Source: Chryseobacterium polytrichastri (GTDB lineage: Bacteria; Bacteroidota; Bacteroidia; Flavobacteriales; Weeksellaceae). Taken from it: DNA of 64,000 bases. The stretch covers positions 1-64,000 of the forward strand of contig NZ_FRAV01000025.1 of NCBI RefSeq assembly GCF_900142445.1. Reading direction: 5' to 3'. Each line of letters begins with the position of its first letter. Within the stretch, counting starts at the first letter, position 1. The translations under genes and the position numbers were made by a program. Of this stretch, positions 53,421-61,470 are shown piece by piece. Below the pieces are notes generated by a model. That model was not told where the DNA came from. It did no database searches and worked only from the letters and a program-made list of their open reading frames with translations.

Positions 53421-53801
53421 ATGCAGTTATTCCCATTTTCACCGTTGGGTGTTGAGAATATACTCACCCAACTGTATGCTCTGTCGGATACCGATTTATT
53501 TATTCAGGCAGAATTTGTTAAAAAAGATTTTAAAAGGTGGATAAAAGACCGTTTTATCCTTACTGATCACCAGGTTAGTTTTCTTGAAGGAATTAATGAA
53601 AAAGTCTCAGTGAATTATGGAGAGCAATGTTCTTTCTGCTTTACCCATCGTCTGGAGATCAAGCTTATTTCTCTTCCGCTACCGGAAGTTCCCGGTTATG
53701 CAAAATGGATTTACGCAGAAAATACCATAGCCGTAAAAGCAGATGGAACTGGTGAAAGTATTATTTCCGGTATGCTCACTTTTACCGTTAGCTACCGGTA
53801 G
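53421..53801 (+). CDS. hypothetical protein (126 aa)
   Basis: Not recognised. Soluble, without a signal peptide. Opens MQLFPFSPLGVENILTQLYALSD; the C-terminal half is beta-rich with a lone CSFC pair near residues 73-76. Divergent from the LytTR gene with the shared dyad in between, so probably part of its regulon. Ends in a stop at 53801 with only non-coding sequence before the PRTRC operon end. Confidence 0.6.
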   Translation: MQLFPFSPLGVENILTQLYALSDTDLFIQAEFVKKDFKRWIKDRFILTDHQVSFLEGINEKVSVNYGEQCSFCFTHRLEIKLISLPLPEVPGYAKWIYAENTIAVKADGTGESIISGMLTFTVSYR

Positions 53802-54150
53802 AAGAGTTGATCAGAATTGTCATGAAAAGACCTACTGGCGGAGAAACCAACAGCTTATTAGGGTGTCCTCCTATTTTGAAACCATTATTCAGGCGGCTTT
53901 CTTTTGCTTCTTTTTCTTGAGCCGCTCTATCGGGAAAGAAAAGAAGTCTATCCAAATGTAATCAGGGATATTTGGAATATCCCACACTAAAACCCGCAAC
54001 GGAATTCGGTAATTTTCCGGAAAGGAAGAATGTAATGATGGGATAGGGAAATATTGTCGAATGGTGTTGCTCCGATTTTACCGCACAAAGACGTCCACGA
54101 GCATTGGGAGTGGTTGTCTTTGTGCCGCCCGATATTTCGGGCTTTACTTT
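53802..54150. other. intergenic with hairpin
   Basis: A hairpin GCCCGA 54127-54132 / TCGGGC 54137-54142 followed by a T-rich stretch may terminate plus-strand transcription toward the ThiF gene. A 31-codon frame at 53823 (MKRPTGGETNSL) is probably spurious. Confidence 0.5.
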
Positions 54151-54957
54151 TTAAACTTTTAAAGGCTGCGAACGGAAATCTTTTAAGTTGAGGAAAAAGC
54201 CTCTGTTTTCTGTCATACCATTACGGAATAGGTTCCAAAGTAGGGAACATCCCATTTGTGCAAGTGTAGAATTGATATATAAGTCCTGTTTTTCGAGTGC
54301 TTCTGCGAGTGAACAGCTCGGAGTATTGTCGTCTGTTTCGGATGTCCTGAGCAGTTCGCCAAATTCTTCTGTAACAAAAGGCAAGTGAGCTGTTGTTTCA
54401 TATTTCTCGGAATTGGGCTGTCGGATCTCACCAATAGTGGATAGAATCACCTGTCCCGTATGTTGGCTGTTACCAAGATCCATCCAATATTTGGGTTGAT
54501 TATGGTAGAGCCTGCCATTAGTGAGTTCTTTGAGTATCTCAGCGATTTCAAAACGAGCTTTTACATTATCAACACATGAGATAAATAGAGTTGCAGAGGC
54601 ATGTTCGGGGAGCCTTCCCAGAGGAGTTCTCTCAAATTTCACAGTTTCGGCTTTCCAGTTTGTTCCTGACCATCGGTTGGCTCGGTTGATTAGGGCAACT
54701 GATTTGTAGAACCCTGTTTCACACTCTGCGAAACGCTGTCTTCCCAAATTGGCTTCACTTACCCTGTCATCATCCCATAGGCGGACGGAAAATCCTGCGT
54801 GTCCTAATTCAATTAAGCTGTGGTTCATTTCCATAAGTGCAGTTAAAAACTTTGAGCCTGTACTGCCAGCCCCAATAATATTAGCTTCAATGGGATTGGT
54901 TGGGTTTATAAGGTAATTATCCGTGAAGTGGACTTTTATTTTTTCAGTTGTGTTCAT
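54151..54957 (-). CDS. PRTRC system ThiF-family (E1-like) protein
   Basis: 268 aa after choosing ATG 54957; the 32-codon upstream extension overlaps the protein B gene and is not needed. E1/ThiF hallmarks are present: nucleotide-binding GAGSTGSKF near residues 24-32 and WDDDRVSEANLGRQRF near 60-75 with the Asp and Arg-Gln that adenylate a ubiquitin-like C-terminus. A candidate acceptor Cys lies in TPSCSLAEAL near residue 216. The start overlaps the protein B stop (ATGA), so translation is coupled. E1-like partner of the ubiquitin-like protein C in this cassette. Confidence 0.88.
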   Translation of the reverse strand: MNTTEKIKVHFTDNYLINPTNPIEANIIGAGSTGSKFLTALMEMNHSLIELGHAGFSVRLWDDDRVSEANLGRQRFAECETGFYKSVALINRANRWSGTNWKAETVKFERTPLGRLPEHASATLFISCVDNVKARFEIAEILKELTNGRLYHNQPKYWMDLGNSQHTGQVILSTIGEIRQPNSEKYETTAHLPFVTEEFGELLRTSETDDNTPSCSLAEALEKQDLYINSTLAQMGCSLLWNLFRNGMTENRGFFLNLKDFRSQPLKV

Positions 54958-55676
54958 CGCAATAGGTCTTTTAGGGTTCTGCTTGATTTCGTTAATACTT
55001 CTTTTGGAAAAGGTAAATTGGTGTTGATGAGTCTTTTCCAAAGGCTGACACAATTTCCTTTGATAGGGCTGTGGTCTTGTATTAAGTGACTGAAATAGGA
55101 ATTAAAGAAATAGTTTTCCCATGCGGTGGTAAATTCTTCGAGTGATGCCATTTTCTTAATCCTCACATCAACGGTACCCATACACACCGTACCATTAATA
55201 TATACATTAAAGAAGGGCGCATGATAAAGAGTCGTTTTTTCTGTTGGTCTTCTGTTTGTTGAAAGGGCGTAAACTGAAAGTTTGTTACGGTTGGCTACCC
55301 ATAGCATAGGGGGGACATTGGCTTTTCCGTTAGGTATTTCCACTTTTTCTACAAAAAACATTTCCCTGTTCATCGCTTTGGTATGCCAGATCACCATCCC
55401 ATTATGGATAGGATCAATTTGTAGAATCTTAGGGTTCATAATTCCAGATGACTTCAGAAATGCTTGTTTATCCTCTGTTATTTTTAAGGATTTTACCAAT
55501 TGATTGGCTTCCCTTACGCTGAGTGGATGGGCATTGATGAGATTGCCGTTTTTATCCATATCAAAATACTCTGTATATCCGTCTGCATTCATACCTTTTG
55601 TTTCATAAAACACAAGGGCAGCTTTCGGGTAATATAATGGCCCAAAATTGTCTGTTAGGTCGATTTGATTATTCAT
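54954..55676 (-). CDS. PRTRC system protein B (E2-like family D)
   Basis: 240 aa. Matches PRTRC protein B, to my knowledge assigned to the prokaryotic E2-D family: the core NVYINGTVCMGTVDV (Cys near residue 172) would be the conjugating cysteine, with APFF just before and a C-terminal helical region. It lies between the F-like gene (8-bp overlap at its start) and ThiF (4-bp overlap at its end). Predicted to receive the ubiquitin-like protein from the E1-like ThiF; no conjugation experiment is implied. Confidence 0.85.
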   Translation of the reverse strand: MNNQIDLTDNFGPLYYPKAALVFYETKGMNADGYTEYFDMDKNGNLINAHPLSVREANQLVKSLKITEDKQAFLKSSGIMNPKILQIDPIHNGMVIWHTKAMNREMFFVEKVEIPNGKANVPPMLWVANRNKLSVYALSTNRRPTEKTTLYHAPFFNVYINGTVCMGTVDVRIKKMASLEEFTTAWENYFFNSYFSHLIQDHSPIKGNCVSLWKRLINTNLPFPKEVLTKSSRTLKDLLR

Positions 55677-56844
55677 GGTGTTTAAATTTGTAGTTGCTCA
55701 GTAAATAAATAAGGTCATCCAATACCGAAAATAAACGGTTTTCAAAATCAAGGTTGTTATTGATTAATGGCTTGCCGTCAAAACATTTAGAAATTGTAGG
55801 TTCTTCTATTTCTCCATACTCAGCAAACTCATTGTTTACCGTATCAAATAGACAATCAGAAAGCCATCCCTTATGGTCATGATAAAAGGAAATATACTTT
55901 TCTATGGTAAGAATATTGTCATTGTCATGGTCTTCGTCCTCCCAATTTTGGGCATTGGCATTTCGGAAAAACTTTTCCTCTGGATAGCATTCGTAGAGTT
56001 CAAGGGCTTTTGTAGCAATCTGTAGACATTCTTTGTCAAAATCGTCTGTGCTTTTAAATTGGTGTAGGTGGTCTTTAAATACCTCCAGATTTTTACGGTT
56101 GAATAATTTCTGTTCCATTCTCTCACCAACCCATTCCGCTTGTTTGATTTCATTTGTATTGATATGGGTTTCTTCCGTTTCATCATCAAGCTCCAACCAA
56201 TCGGTAAGCATTTCATACTGCCAATAGAGATAGCTGTCTTCCTGCCTGTAGTAGGGAATATCAGCAATGTGATATAGATAGGTACAGACTGATAGCAGGA
56301 GGTGGGCAGATTTCTTTTTGCTCTTGTCCTTTAGCATCAGAAACAGGGGAGCCACAGGAATATAATACAGGGTGGAACCTGTGCTGTATCTTTCCTCACT
56401 GATTAGAAAAGCTTTTGTACCTTGCTGTATGAATCGAATGGAATCCCAATGGGCAACATTGTCTTTGAGCTTCTGCTGAATGTCAGACAGGGAAAGGGCA
56501 ATATTATAGGGATATTCAAAATCCTGTATCGACATCGGTACAATCCCATAATGTTCGGAAAGTCTGGAAAGAGATATGTGAAAATTCCTTTCCAGATTTT
56601 TCGCTTCCTCACCAGCCTGTACGGATTGCTCTACTTTCAGCCTTGGCAGAAAGGTGGTTCTCAGAAAACCATGGGGAGCCTGCTCAGGGGAACAGACTTT
56701 CGTTTGTCTTTTTGGACTTCTCCTGCATCTTTTGGCTTTTTCATCCAATGGTTGAACGCTGTTAACTGTCGGTGCAGTTGTTTTTGCTGTTTTTCTTCGG
56801 GGAGTTGAATTATTCCCGAGAGGATATATTGCTGCATAATTCAT
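55669..56844 (-). CDS. PRTRC system protein F-like (391 aa)
   Basis: Soluble 391-aa protein with a basic, low-complexity N-terminus (about 70 residues, Lys/Arg/Pro-rich) and a helical, acidic body (for example LELDDETEETHINTNE). Recognised mainly by position: between protein C and protein B, the place of protein F in the canonical PRTRC order. No catalytic motif is visible. It overlaps protein B by 8 bp. The exact family call is moderate. Confidence 0.6.
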   Translation of the reverse strand: MNYAAIYPLGNNSTPRRKTAKTTAPTVNSVQPLDEKAKRCRRSPKRQTKVCSPEQAPHGFLRTTFLPRLKVEQSVQAGEEAKNLERNFHISLSRLSEHYGIVPMSIQDFEYPYNIALSLSDIQQKLKDNVAHWDSIRFIQQGTKAFLISEERYSTGSTLYYIPVAPLFLMLKDKSKKKSAHLLLSVCTYLYHIADIPYYRQEDSYLYWQYEMLTDWLELDDETEETHINTNEIKQAEWVGERMEQKLFNRKNLEVFKDHLHQFKSTDDFDKECLQIATKALELYECYPEEKFFRNANAQNWEDEDHDNDNILTIEKYISFYHDHKGWLSDCLFDTVNNEFAEYGEIEEPTISKCFDGKPLINNNLDFENRLFSVLDDLIYLLSNYKFKHHE

Positions 56845-56860
56845 TGTTTTATTTTTTAGT

Positions 56861-57079
56861 TTAACCTTTGGTTCCCATCACACTCTCAAAATGATATTCT
56901 ACGGTATCATCCTTGATTTTCGGGGCTGATATTTTGGCGGTGGTTAGTATGGAGTAGGTATTGGTATAAAAATTCAATACGGCGTCTACGTTCCATTTCG
57001 GATTGGGGTCGGTGAGTCTGATCTCCTCACTTTTTTCTTTGAATATAAATACTCTTTCTAATTGGGTGGCTAATAACAT
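56861..57079 (-). CDS. PRTRC system protein C (ubiquitin-like)
   Basis: 72 aa; the family is, to my knowledge, Prok_Ub, a predicted beta-grasp ubiquitin-like fold. The sequence has the expected strand-strand-helix-strand-strand layout: RVFIFK near residues 9-14, IRLTDP, helix VDAVLNFYTNTY, TTAKISAP, VEYHFESVMG. It ends in MGTKG with a terminal Gly available for activation by ThiF. The gene lies 16 bp before the F-like gene and 30 bp after E. Confidence 0.85.
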   Translation of the reverse strand: MLLATQLERVFIFKEKSEEIRLTDPNPKWNVDAVLNFYTNTYSILTTAKISAPKIKDDTVEYHFESVMGTKG

Positions 57080-57109
57080 ACTCTTTGATTTTTTTGGTTA
57101 AATAGAAAC

Positions 57110-57631
57110 TTACTCACTGAAAAGGCTAGGGGCAAAATGATGCTCGTAAACGGATTGTTTTTTACGGATTTGTTCGGCATATTCAGGATATTCCGAAGCT
57201 TTGGGCAGTGCTGTCCATGCTTCTTTGAATTTGCTTTCATTTTCAAAGGCTTCCGCTTTCAGTAGGGTATCATTGTATTTTTTGTCTCTCGCTTCTTTTT
57301 CCTTTTTCTCCTTATCGGCTTTTTCTTTTTCCATAGCCGAATGTTTTTTGGTTTCTTCTAACTGCTTTATAAAGGCTTCCATATTGAGCATTAAGCCCGA
57401 TGCAGTCTGTAAAGGGGTGGTGATGTTTTTAAAAAATCCGTTGTCAAGTTCTTCCGAAGTTCCCCGAAGGAGTAAAGGAGGAATTAGATTTTTAGCATTG
57501 TCACCGCAGTGGTCGTTTTGGAGTAATACCGATACAATCCACTCGTTTTCTATGCCCTGTCTGATGGTGATTTGTACATCTCCTGTTATATTCATTTGGG
57601 CAAGCTGATTGAAAAAATTAGTTGTTTCCAT
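57110..57631 (-). CDS. PRTRC system protein E (173 aa)
   Basis: The N-terminal ~90 residues match the PRTRC protein E start (METTNFFNQLAQMNITGDVQITI, WIVSVLLQNDHCGDNAKNLIPPLLLRG). They are followed by a long charged coiled coil (KEKADKEKKEKEARDKKY) and a TPR-like tail. No enzymatic motif. First of the PRTRC genes in the operon, 3 bp downstream of the 57-aa small ORF. Role in the cassette unknown. Confidence 0.85.
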   Translation of the reverse strand: METTNFFNQLAQMNITGDVQITIRQGIENEWIVSVLLQNDHCGDNAKNLIPPLLLRGTSEELDNGFFKNITTPLQTASGLMLNMEAFIKQLEETKKHSAMEKEKADKEKKEKEARDKKYNDTLLKAEAFENESKFKEAWTALPKASEYPEYAEQIRKKQSVYEHHFAPSLFSE

Positions 57632-57634
57632 AAT

Positions 57635-57808
57635 TTATTTAATCTTTATTTTTTTATTGTTACTATCGTAATTGACATTGTAACCATTTGTTTCAATGAT
57701 ACACTGTACGGGATTTGTTTTATTACACGCATTATGATTGTCAATTTTGGACATATCCAGACCATACCGTCCTTCAAACTCTTTGACTATCCGTGCAATG
57801 ATGCTCAT
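57635..57808 (-). CDS. small conserved-looking protein, 57 aa
   Basis: Opens MSIIARIVKEFEGRYGLDM, has two Cys (near residues 28 and 36) and a Lys-rich end NNKKIKIK. It lies between protein E and the 59-aa gene. An overlapping 25-codon frame in a different phase (starting at 57851, MSNITDKAEE) abuts the upstream gene's stop as ATGA and ends inside this ORF, so either a leader peptide or a shifted N-terminus is possible. No family known. Confidence 0.5.
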   Translation of the reverse strand: MSIIARIVKEFEGRYGLDMSKIDNHNACNKTNPVQCIIETNGYNVNYDSNNKKIKIK

Positions 57809-57847
57809 TGCTCTGTATTGTTTCTTCTGCCTTATCTGTTATATTGC

Positions 57848-58027
57848 TCATGTTAATTTTTTTAGTTTTACTAATTTTTCGTGTAAATCTGTCCAATATT
57901 CCTGTCTTTCCTTATCGGTTGGTAAGGGTGGAATATGATGGAGGTTTTTAAAACAGGCTGTTTGTTCTATGGCTTTTTTAAGGTCTGTGACCTCTATTTC
58001 ATAGCCGTTTAAATCCTTTATTTTCAT
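57848..58027 (-). CDS. small hypothetical protein, 59 aa
   Basis: Opens MKIKDLNGYEIEVTDLKKA and ends KLVKLKKLT; soluble, helical, with a single Cys near residue 25. Its ATG overlaps the stop of the 58024 gene (ATGA). Position within a tightly coupled operon and ordinary amino-acid composition support it as real. Function unknown; part of the ICE maintenance block. Confidence 0.62.
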   Translation of the reverse strand: MKIKDLNGYEIEVTDLKKAIEQTACFKNLHHIPPLPTDKERQEYWTDLHEKLVKLKKLT

Positions 58028-58437
58028 TTTTGGCTGCTTTGAAAGTCCGTTACTATCAGTTTTTCAGCCCCAAAAAGCAGATGTATCGCTAGTCTTAATT
58101 TATAATTACAGTCTTCTTTCAGCGAACATTCTACAAGGCAGTGAATGGTAAACAGAGCATCATATCCGTCAAATAATTGTTCAGAAAAAAGGCGGTGATT
58201 TCTGCGAAATTTGTCGCCGTATTTTTTTACGGCTTTTTCAACATTCCGTACAAGACCATACCAAAGGCTACTTGTCACCAGAGTTCCTGACCATTGGCTT
58301 TTAATCTGTTCCTCACTGTTTAGAAAACGCTGTGCTTCCGCTTCAATGAAAAGGGTGATATTAGGAAGTTCTTCGGGCAATAAATCTGCAAGAAGTTTTC
58401 CTTTTTCTACGTTGAACATTTGTTGTAATGCTTTCAT
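58024..58437 (-). CDS. hypothetical protein in the SSB-PRTRC operon (137 aa)
   Basis: The frame extends 18 codons further up, but the upstream part lies in a hairpin-containing spacer and ATG 58437 (MKALQQMFN) is the better start. Soluble, mostly helical, with Leu-rich N-terminus KLLADLLPEELPNITLFIEAE and two Cys in HCLVECSLKED near the C-terminus. I know no function; it sits between DUF932 and the two tiny genes. Confidence 0.65.
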   Translation of the reverse strand: MKALQQMFNVEKGKLLADLLPEELPNITLFIEAEAQRFLNSEEQIKSQWSGTLVTSSLWYGLVRNVEKAVKKYGDKFRRNHRLFSEQLFDGYDALFTIHCLVECSLKEDCNYKLRLAIHLLFGAEKLIVTDFQSSQK

Positions 58438-58455
58438 TTTGCTAATGTTTTTAAA

Positions 58456-58482
58456 GGCAACCGCCTTGTCAGGGTGGTTGCC
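58456..58482 (-). promoter_or_regulatory. intra-operon hairpin, possible attenuator
   Basis: GGCAACCGCC 58456-58465 with GGTGGTTGCC 58473-58482 (one G-U pair) in the gap between the DUF932 gene and the next gene. On the transcribed strand only three U follow, so partial termination or mRNA processing is more likely than a full stop. Confidence 0.45.
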
Positions 58483-58491
58483 TCTGGTCAA

Positions 58492-59565
58492 TTAATTAAG
58501 ATTGAAAATTTCTGCTCCGTCTGTTGCAAAGGCTGTGCATAGCTCAAATGCTTTCTGAGATTTGAGTTGTGCGGTTCCTCCCATGACAATAGACTGCAAT
58601 TTTGCTTCATCATCTTTGTAGGTGCGTACATTTTGGTAGTAGCCAGTGACAGCATTGTAGGCTCCGAACAATGTACCTTTGGTAGTGTCCATTTGTTGGG
58701 TCTCACTAATCATGGCATAAGCAAAAGCATCTTCTACGGTATTTTTAAAAACCGTGGAAATTTCGTCCTCATTGCCTTTCTGTAGGTGTTGTAAGGTTTC
58801 TTTGTTTGGGCAGAGGGCTAACTGAATGAGTTTTTTTACCTCATGGTCATTAACCTTTACTTTTGCCCATAGGTTGAAGATGGTCTCCATTTCGCTGCTC
58901 AATCGGTTGGCGAGTCCCATTACTTTGTGGGCATCGTCCAGACGTTGTTTCGCACCTGAAGTATGGCGAATACGTACCACGTTGCTCATGTTTCGGAGTG
59001 AAGCGTTGAGGGTATTTTGACAGACAATACGGATAGGGGTAAAGGCTGCGGTAATACTTCCGCTACCATCGTGGGAAGTGGTCAGGAAAATGTATTGTTC
59101 AACGACATCATCCCCATTTCCTACTCGAATATAGTCGGGTAGTTTGGCGGTGATAAAAATACGCTCTCCGTTCCCCAAAGCTCCTGCGGTCTCGTATAGA
59201 ATGCCATCACCACCGCCTACAATAGCGTCAAAAAATGAAAAGGCTTCACGATTCTGTACGATTTGGTAGTCTTTGCCCACTACACCGAGTACGGCATTGT
59301 TATCGTTTCGGATATTGGCGAAATAGTTGGGTACGTGCAATTCACTGTCTGCAATCTCAATACCCTGCGAATTTTCGATAATACCCGAACCTTTTGTATA
59401 TAGCGGTGCTTTGATGACTTCGTAGTCTAATCCTGCGTGTACTATAGCTTCGGCACTTGTAGGATAATCCTCTACGATCTGCCCTAGATTGTGCCATGCT
59501 TTTTGCTGTACGCTGAAAAATGAGTATTTGCCTGTTCTGTTGTTGAAGTTTAAATTATGTGCCAT
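58492..59565 (-). CDS. DUF932 phage/plasmid-like protein (TIGR03299 type)
   Basis: 357 aa. The DUF932 family starts, as here, with a short AHNL segment followed by TGKYSFFSVQQKAWHNLGQ; conserved GSITAAFTPIRIVCQNTLNAS and VRIRHTSGAKQRL follow in the middle. These proteins are common on plasmids, phages and ICEs next to SSB, and are presumed DNA-associated though the activity is unknown. Full length. Part of the minus-strand operon behind ssb, separated by an 8-bp tandem-repeat spacer. Confidence 0.88.
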   Translation of the reverse strand: MAHNLNFNNRTGKYSFFSVQQKAWHNLGQIVEDYPTSAEAIVHAGLDYEVIKAPLYTKGSGIIENSQGIEIADSELHVPNYFANIRNDNNAVLGVVGKDYQIVQNREAFSFFDAIVGGGDGILYETAGALGNGERIFITAKLPDYIRVGNGDDVVEQYIFLTTSHDGSGSITAAFTPIRIVCQNTLNASLRNMSNVVRIRHTSGAKQRLDDAHKVMGLANRLSSEMETIFNLWAKVKVNDHEVKKLIQLALCPNKETLQHLQKGNEDEISTVFKNTVEDAFAYAMISETQQMDTTKGTLFGAYNAVTGYYQNVRTYKDDEAKLQSIVMGGTAQLKSQKAFELCTAFATDGAEIFNLN

Positions 59566-59598
59566 AATATTAAAATATTTAGTGTTAAAAATTTGAAT

Positions 59599-59629
59599 GA
59601 ATTGATGAATTGATGAATTGATGAATTGA
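59599..59629. repeat. 8-bp tandem repeat GAATTGAT x ~4
   Basis: Three perfect copies at 59599-59606, 59607-59614 and 59615-59622 plus a 7-nt partial copy, 34-65 nt upstream of the DUF932 ATG and 20-50 nt after the ssb stop. A simple repeat of this kind can slip during replication and change spacing. Confidence 0.75.
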
Positions 59630-59648
59630 CTTTCTTTAATAACTGTTG

Positions 59649-60050
59649 TTAAAATGGGAGGTCGTCTTCTGCTCCCATATTGTTAAACTCGCTGTCCTGT
59701 GGGGGAGTGGTGTATTCAGTAGGTTGTGAAGTATCAGATTTCTTACTGCCTCCGTGCAGTTTGATTTGGGAGGTATGAAAATTGAGTCCTGCGTGGGAGT
59801 TCCCGTCTTTACCCATCCATGCCCTTGCATAGACTCTGCCTGAGAGTTCTACGAGGGTGCCTTTGGTGAGTTTATTGGCGATATTTGTACTCAGCCAGTA
59901 GGCGCAATCGAAATAGGTAGTTTGCATGATGCGCTCTCCCTGCTTGTTTTTGTAGCTGTCGTTGGTGGCTACTGAGAAGTTTACGACCTGTTTGTCCTGT
60001 AGCACGGTGCGAACTTCTGCATCCCGTGTTAGTCTTCCGATAATGTTCAT
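59649..60050 (-). CDS. ssb: single-stranded DNA-binding protein
   Basis: 133 aa with the OB-fold core of SSB (MNIIGRLTRDAEVRTV, VVNFSVATND near 22-31, TLVELSGRVYARAW near 65-78) and the acidic tip EDDLPF that binds partner proteins. It coats transferred or replicating single-stranded DNA of the element. First gene of the minus-strand operon; no clear -7 box was found upstream on its strand. Confidence 0.95.
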   Translation of the reverse strand: MNIIGRLTRDAEVRTVLQDKQVVNFSVATNDSYKNKQGERIMQTTYFDCAYWLSTNIANKLTKGTLVELSGRVYARAWMGKDGNSHAGLNFHTSQIKLHGGSKKSDTSQPTEYTTPPQDSEFNNMGAEDDLPF

Positions 60051-60410
60051 GATTTTTGAATTTTAGGGTTTGAGATTTTATTTTTTTTCTGATTTATTCG
60101 GTAATGAGAGGAGGTGCTGTTTCGTTTCACTCTAAAACCATTTCTACTATTATTTTCCATTTCTGACATTTTTTTTATTCGTCTAAAGAGCCGGAGTATG
60201 CTTTGTTTCGTTTCACGAGCATAAAAAGGTTAGTGTTTAGCAGGAGCAAGATTTTGGCAAATAAATACGACCCGCATGGGTGGAGATTTTTTGACAAATC
60301 CTCAAGGACCCCGACCTTGCTCGTGCGTTAAGAACACGGAAATACCTTTGCTCTTGAAATGGAACAAAACAGCATACCCGGTTTTTGATTAAAAAAAATA
60401 TATGGGAAGC

Positions 60411-60621
60411 AATGGAAATGTCCAGTAGGTATATGGACTGGGTGATGAGAAGCAGCGCTCCCATTCCGGAATTAGATTTTTACGTTGTTGAAGAGTCTGT
60501 ATATCACATACAGATAAGAGTTTTTCTAAAGAAAGAAGGCCGTAAAAGTCGGCTTAGAGAGAAAAGAGAAGGATCACTACCAATCTACTATAGTAGAAGA
60601 AATGATATTCTTTTTCTGTGA
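60411..60621 (+). CDS. doubtful small ORF (69 aa)
   Basis: From ATG 60411 it reads MEMSSRYMDWVMRSSAPIPE and ends in a very basic stretch (KKEGRKSRLREKREG) and NDILFL. Residues up to about 45 have natural-looking composition. No family is known and it may be chance; an in-frame start 26 nt upstream is also possible. Confidence 0.25.
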
Positions 60622-60742
60622 AAAATATATAGTAAAGTGTGTAGCTGACTGGGTCGAATGTCAACATTCATGTTTTGCAACAAAATTAGGAACGTGCAAA
60701 TTAGCTATTACCAGAATACATCTTTCTGTAAAAAAATATATA

Positions 60743-60785
60743 AAAAAAGCCTCGGGCTAACGATTAATTTGCCGAGGCTTTTTTG
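60743..60785. terminator. bidirectional terminator
   Basis: AAAAAGCCTCGG pairs with CCGAGGCTTTTT across a ~16-nt loop, with an A-run on the left and a T-run on the right. It can end transcription from both sides, including the 60924 gene on the minus strand. Confidence 0.88.
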
Positions 60786-60923
60786 CGAATTGGCTTGTAC
60801 TTCCAGTGCGCAGAATGTTGAGGTTTCAGAGCGGAGTATACTCAGGTATTAGTCGATTTCTAATCATAGACCATTCCAGCAAACTCCATTTTAGTTGTCT
60901 TTTGCTAGATTCTGTCTTAAACA

Positions 60924-61448
60924 TCAATAATCTGTAATGGTAGTTGTTCTAACTATTAAAGCAGGAAAATAAAGGTAAGTTTCAATAGGATCTTCAGCGA
61001 AATTTCTTTCAAACCAATAATTTTGTAGTTTTTCACCTAGAGTTGTTTGGTTAATGAACTCTGACTCTTTTTTTCCTGGGTAAGCGAGCATAATTGCGAT
61101 CGGAAAAACAAATGTAGAACGATCGGACTTACCCATAAAAAGACTGTAATTTATTTCTTTTAGGAAATCAAGATTTTTAAATATTTTTTTTGCCACGGTA
61201 TCACTTGCATCAATCTGCCATATCCTTACTTTGCCTTCTTTATCCTTTCTTACGTCTACTTTATAAGCAAACATGTAGATCATATTGGTATCTCTGAAAG
61301 CCTCCCTTGACATAGCCTTACTAAATAAATTGTGTATTTTTTCTTTCTCAATTCGTTTAGGATCTATTTTTTTATCGTCCTGAGCTTTTACTATGGTAAA
61401 GCTTAAAAGCAGGAGTAGAGTGGGTAGTAAAATTGGTTTTATATTCAT
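60924..61448 (-). CDS. secreted hypothetical protein (174 aa)
   Basis: Signal peptide MNIKPILLPTLLLLLSFTIVKAQ, then a mature chain of 150 residues with mixed alpha/beta composition and no Cys. I do not recognise a family. It follows the HExxH lipoprotein by 22 bp in the same direction, so the two are probably co-transcribed and could act together at the cell envelope. A strong terminator lies about 140 bp downstream. Confidence 0.72.
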   Translation of the reverse strand: MNIKPILLPTLLLLLSFTIVKAQDDKKIDPKRIEKEKIHNLFSKAMSREAFRDTNMIYMFAYKVDVRKDKEGKVRIWQIDASDTVAKKIFKNLDFLKEINYSLFMGKSDRSTFVFPIAIMLAYPGKKESEFINQTTLGEKLQNYWFERNFAEDPIETYLYFPALIVRTTTITDY

Positions 61449-61470
61449 AATTGGGTTAAATTAAATCTTT

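Larger units (their letters stand above)
60051..60923. other. gene-poor regulatory/origin-like region upstream of ssb
   Basis: Contains a 12-bp direct repeat GTTTCGTTTCAC (60119-60130 and 60206-60217), the dyad GAGCAAG 60244-60250 / CTTGCTC 60316-60322, a CCC-GCAT-GGG mini-palindrome near 60272, and a terminator further right. A plus-strand frame at 60411-60621 (MEMSSRYMDWVM) is of doubtful status. It may hold the promoter of the SSB-PRTRC operon or a replication or transfer site. Confidence 0.4.

Noticed and set aside
53823..53918. 31-codon plus-strand frame MKRPTGGETNSL considered as a peptide precursor
   Set aside because: No signal, no second example and no processing site; probably chance.
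60658..60852. Plus-strand ORF of 64 codons
   Set aside because: It spans the bidirectional terminator at 60743-60785, so coding is unlikely.
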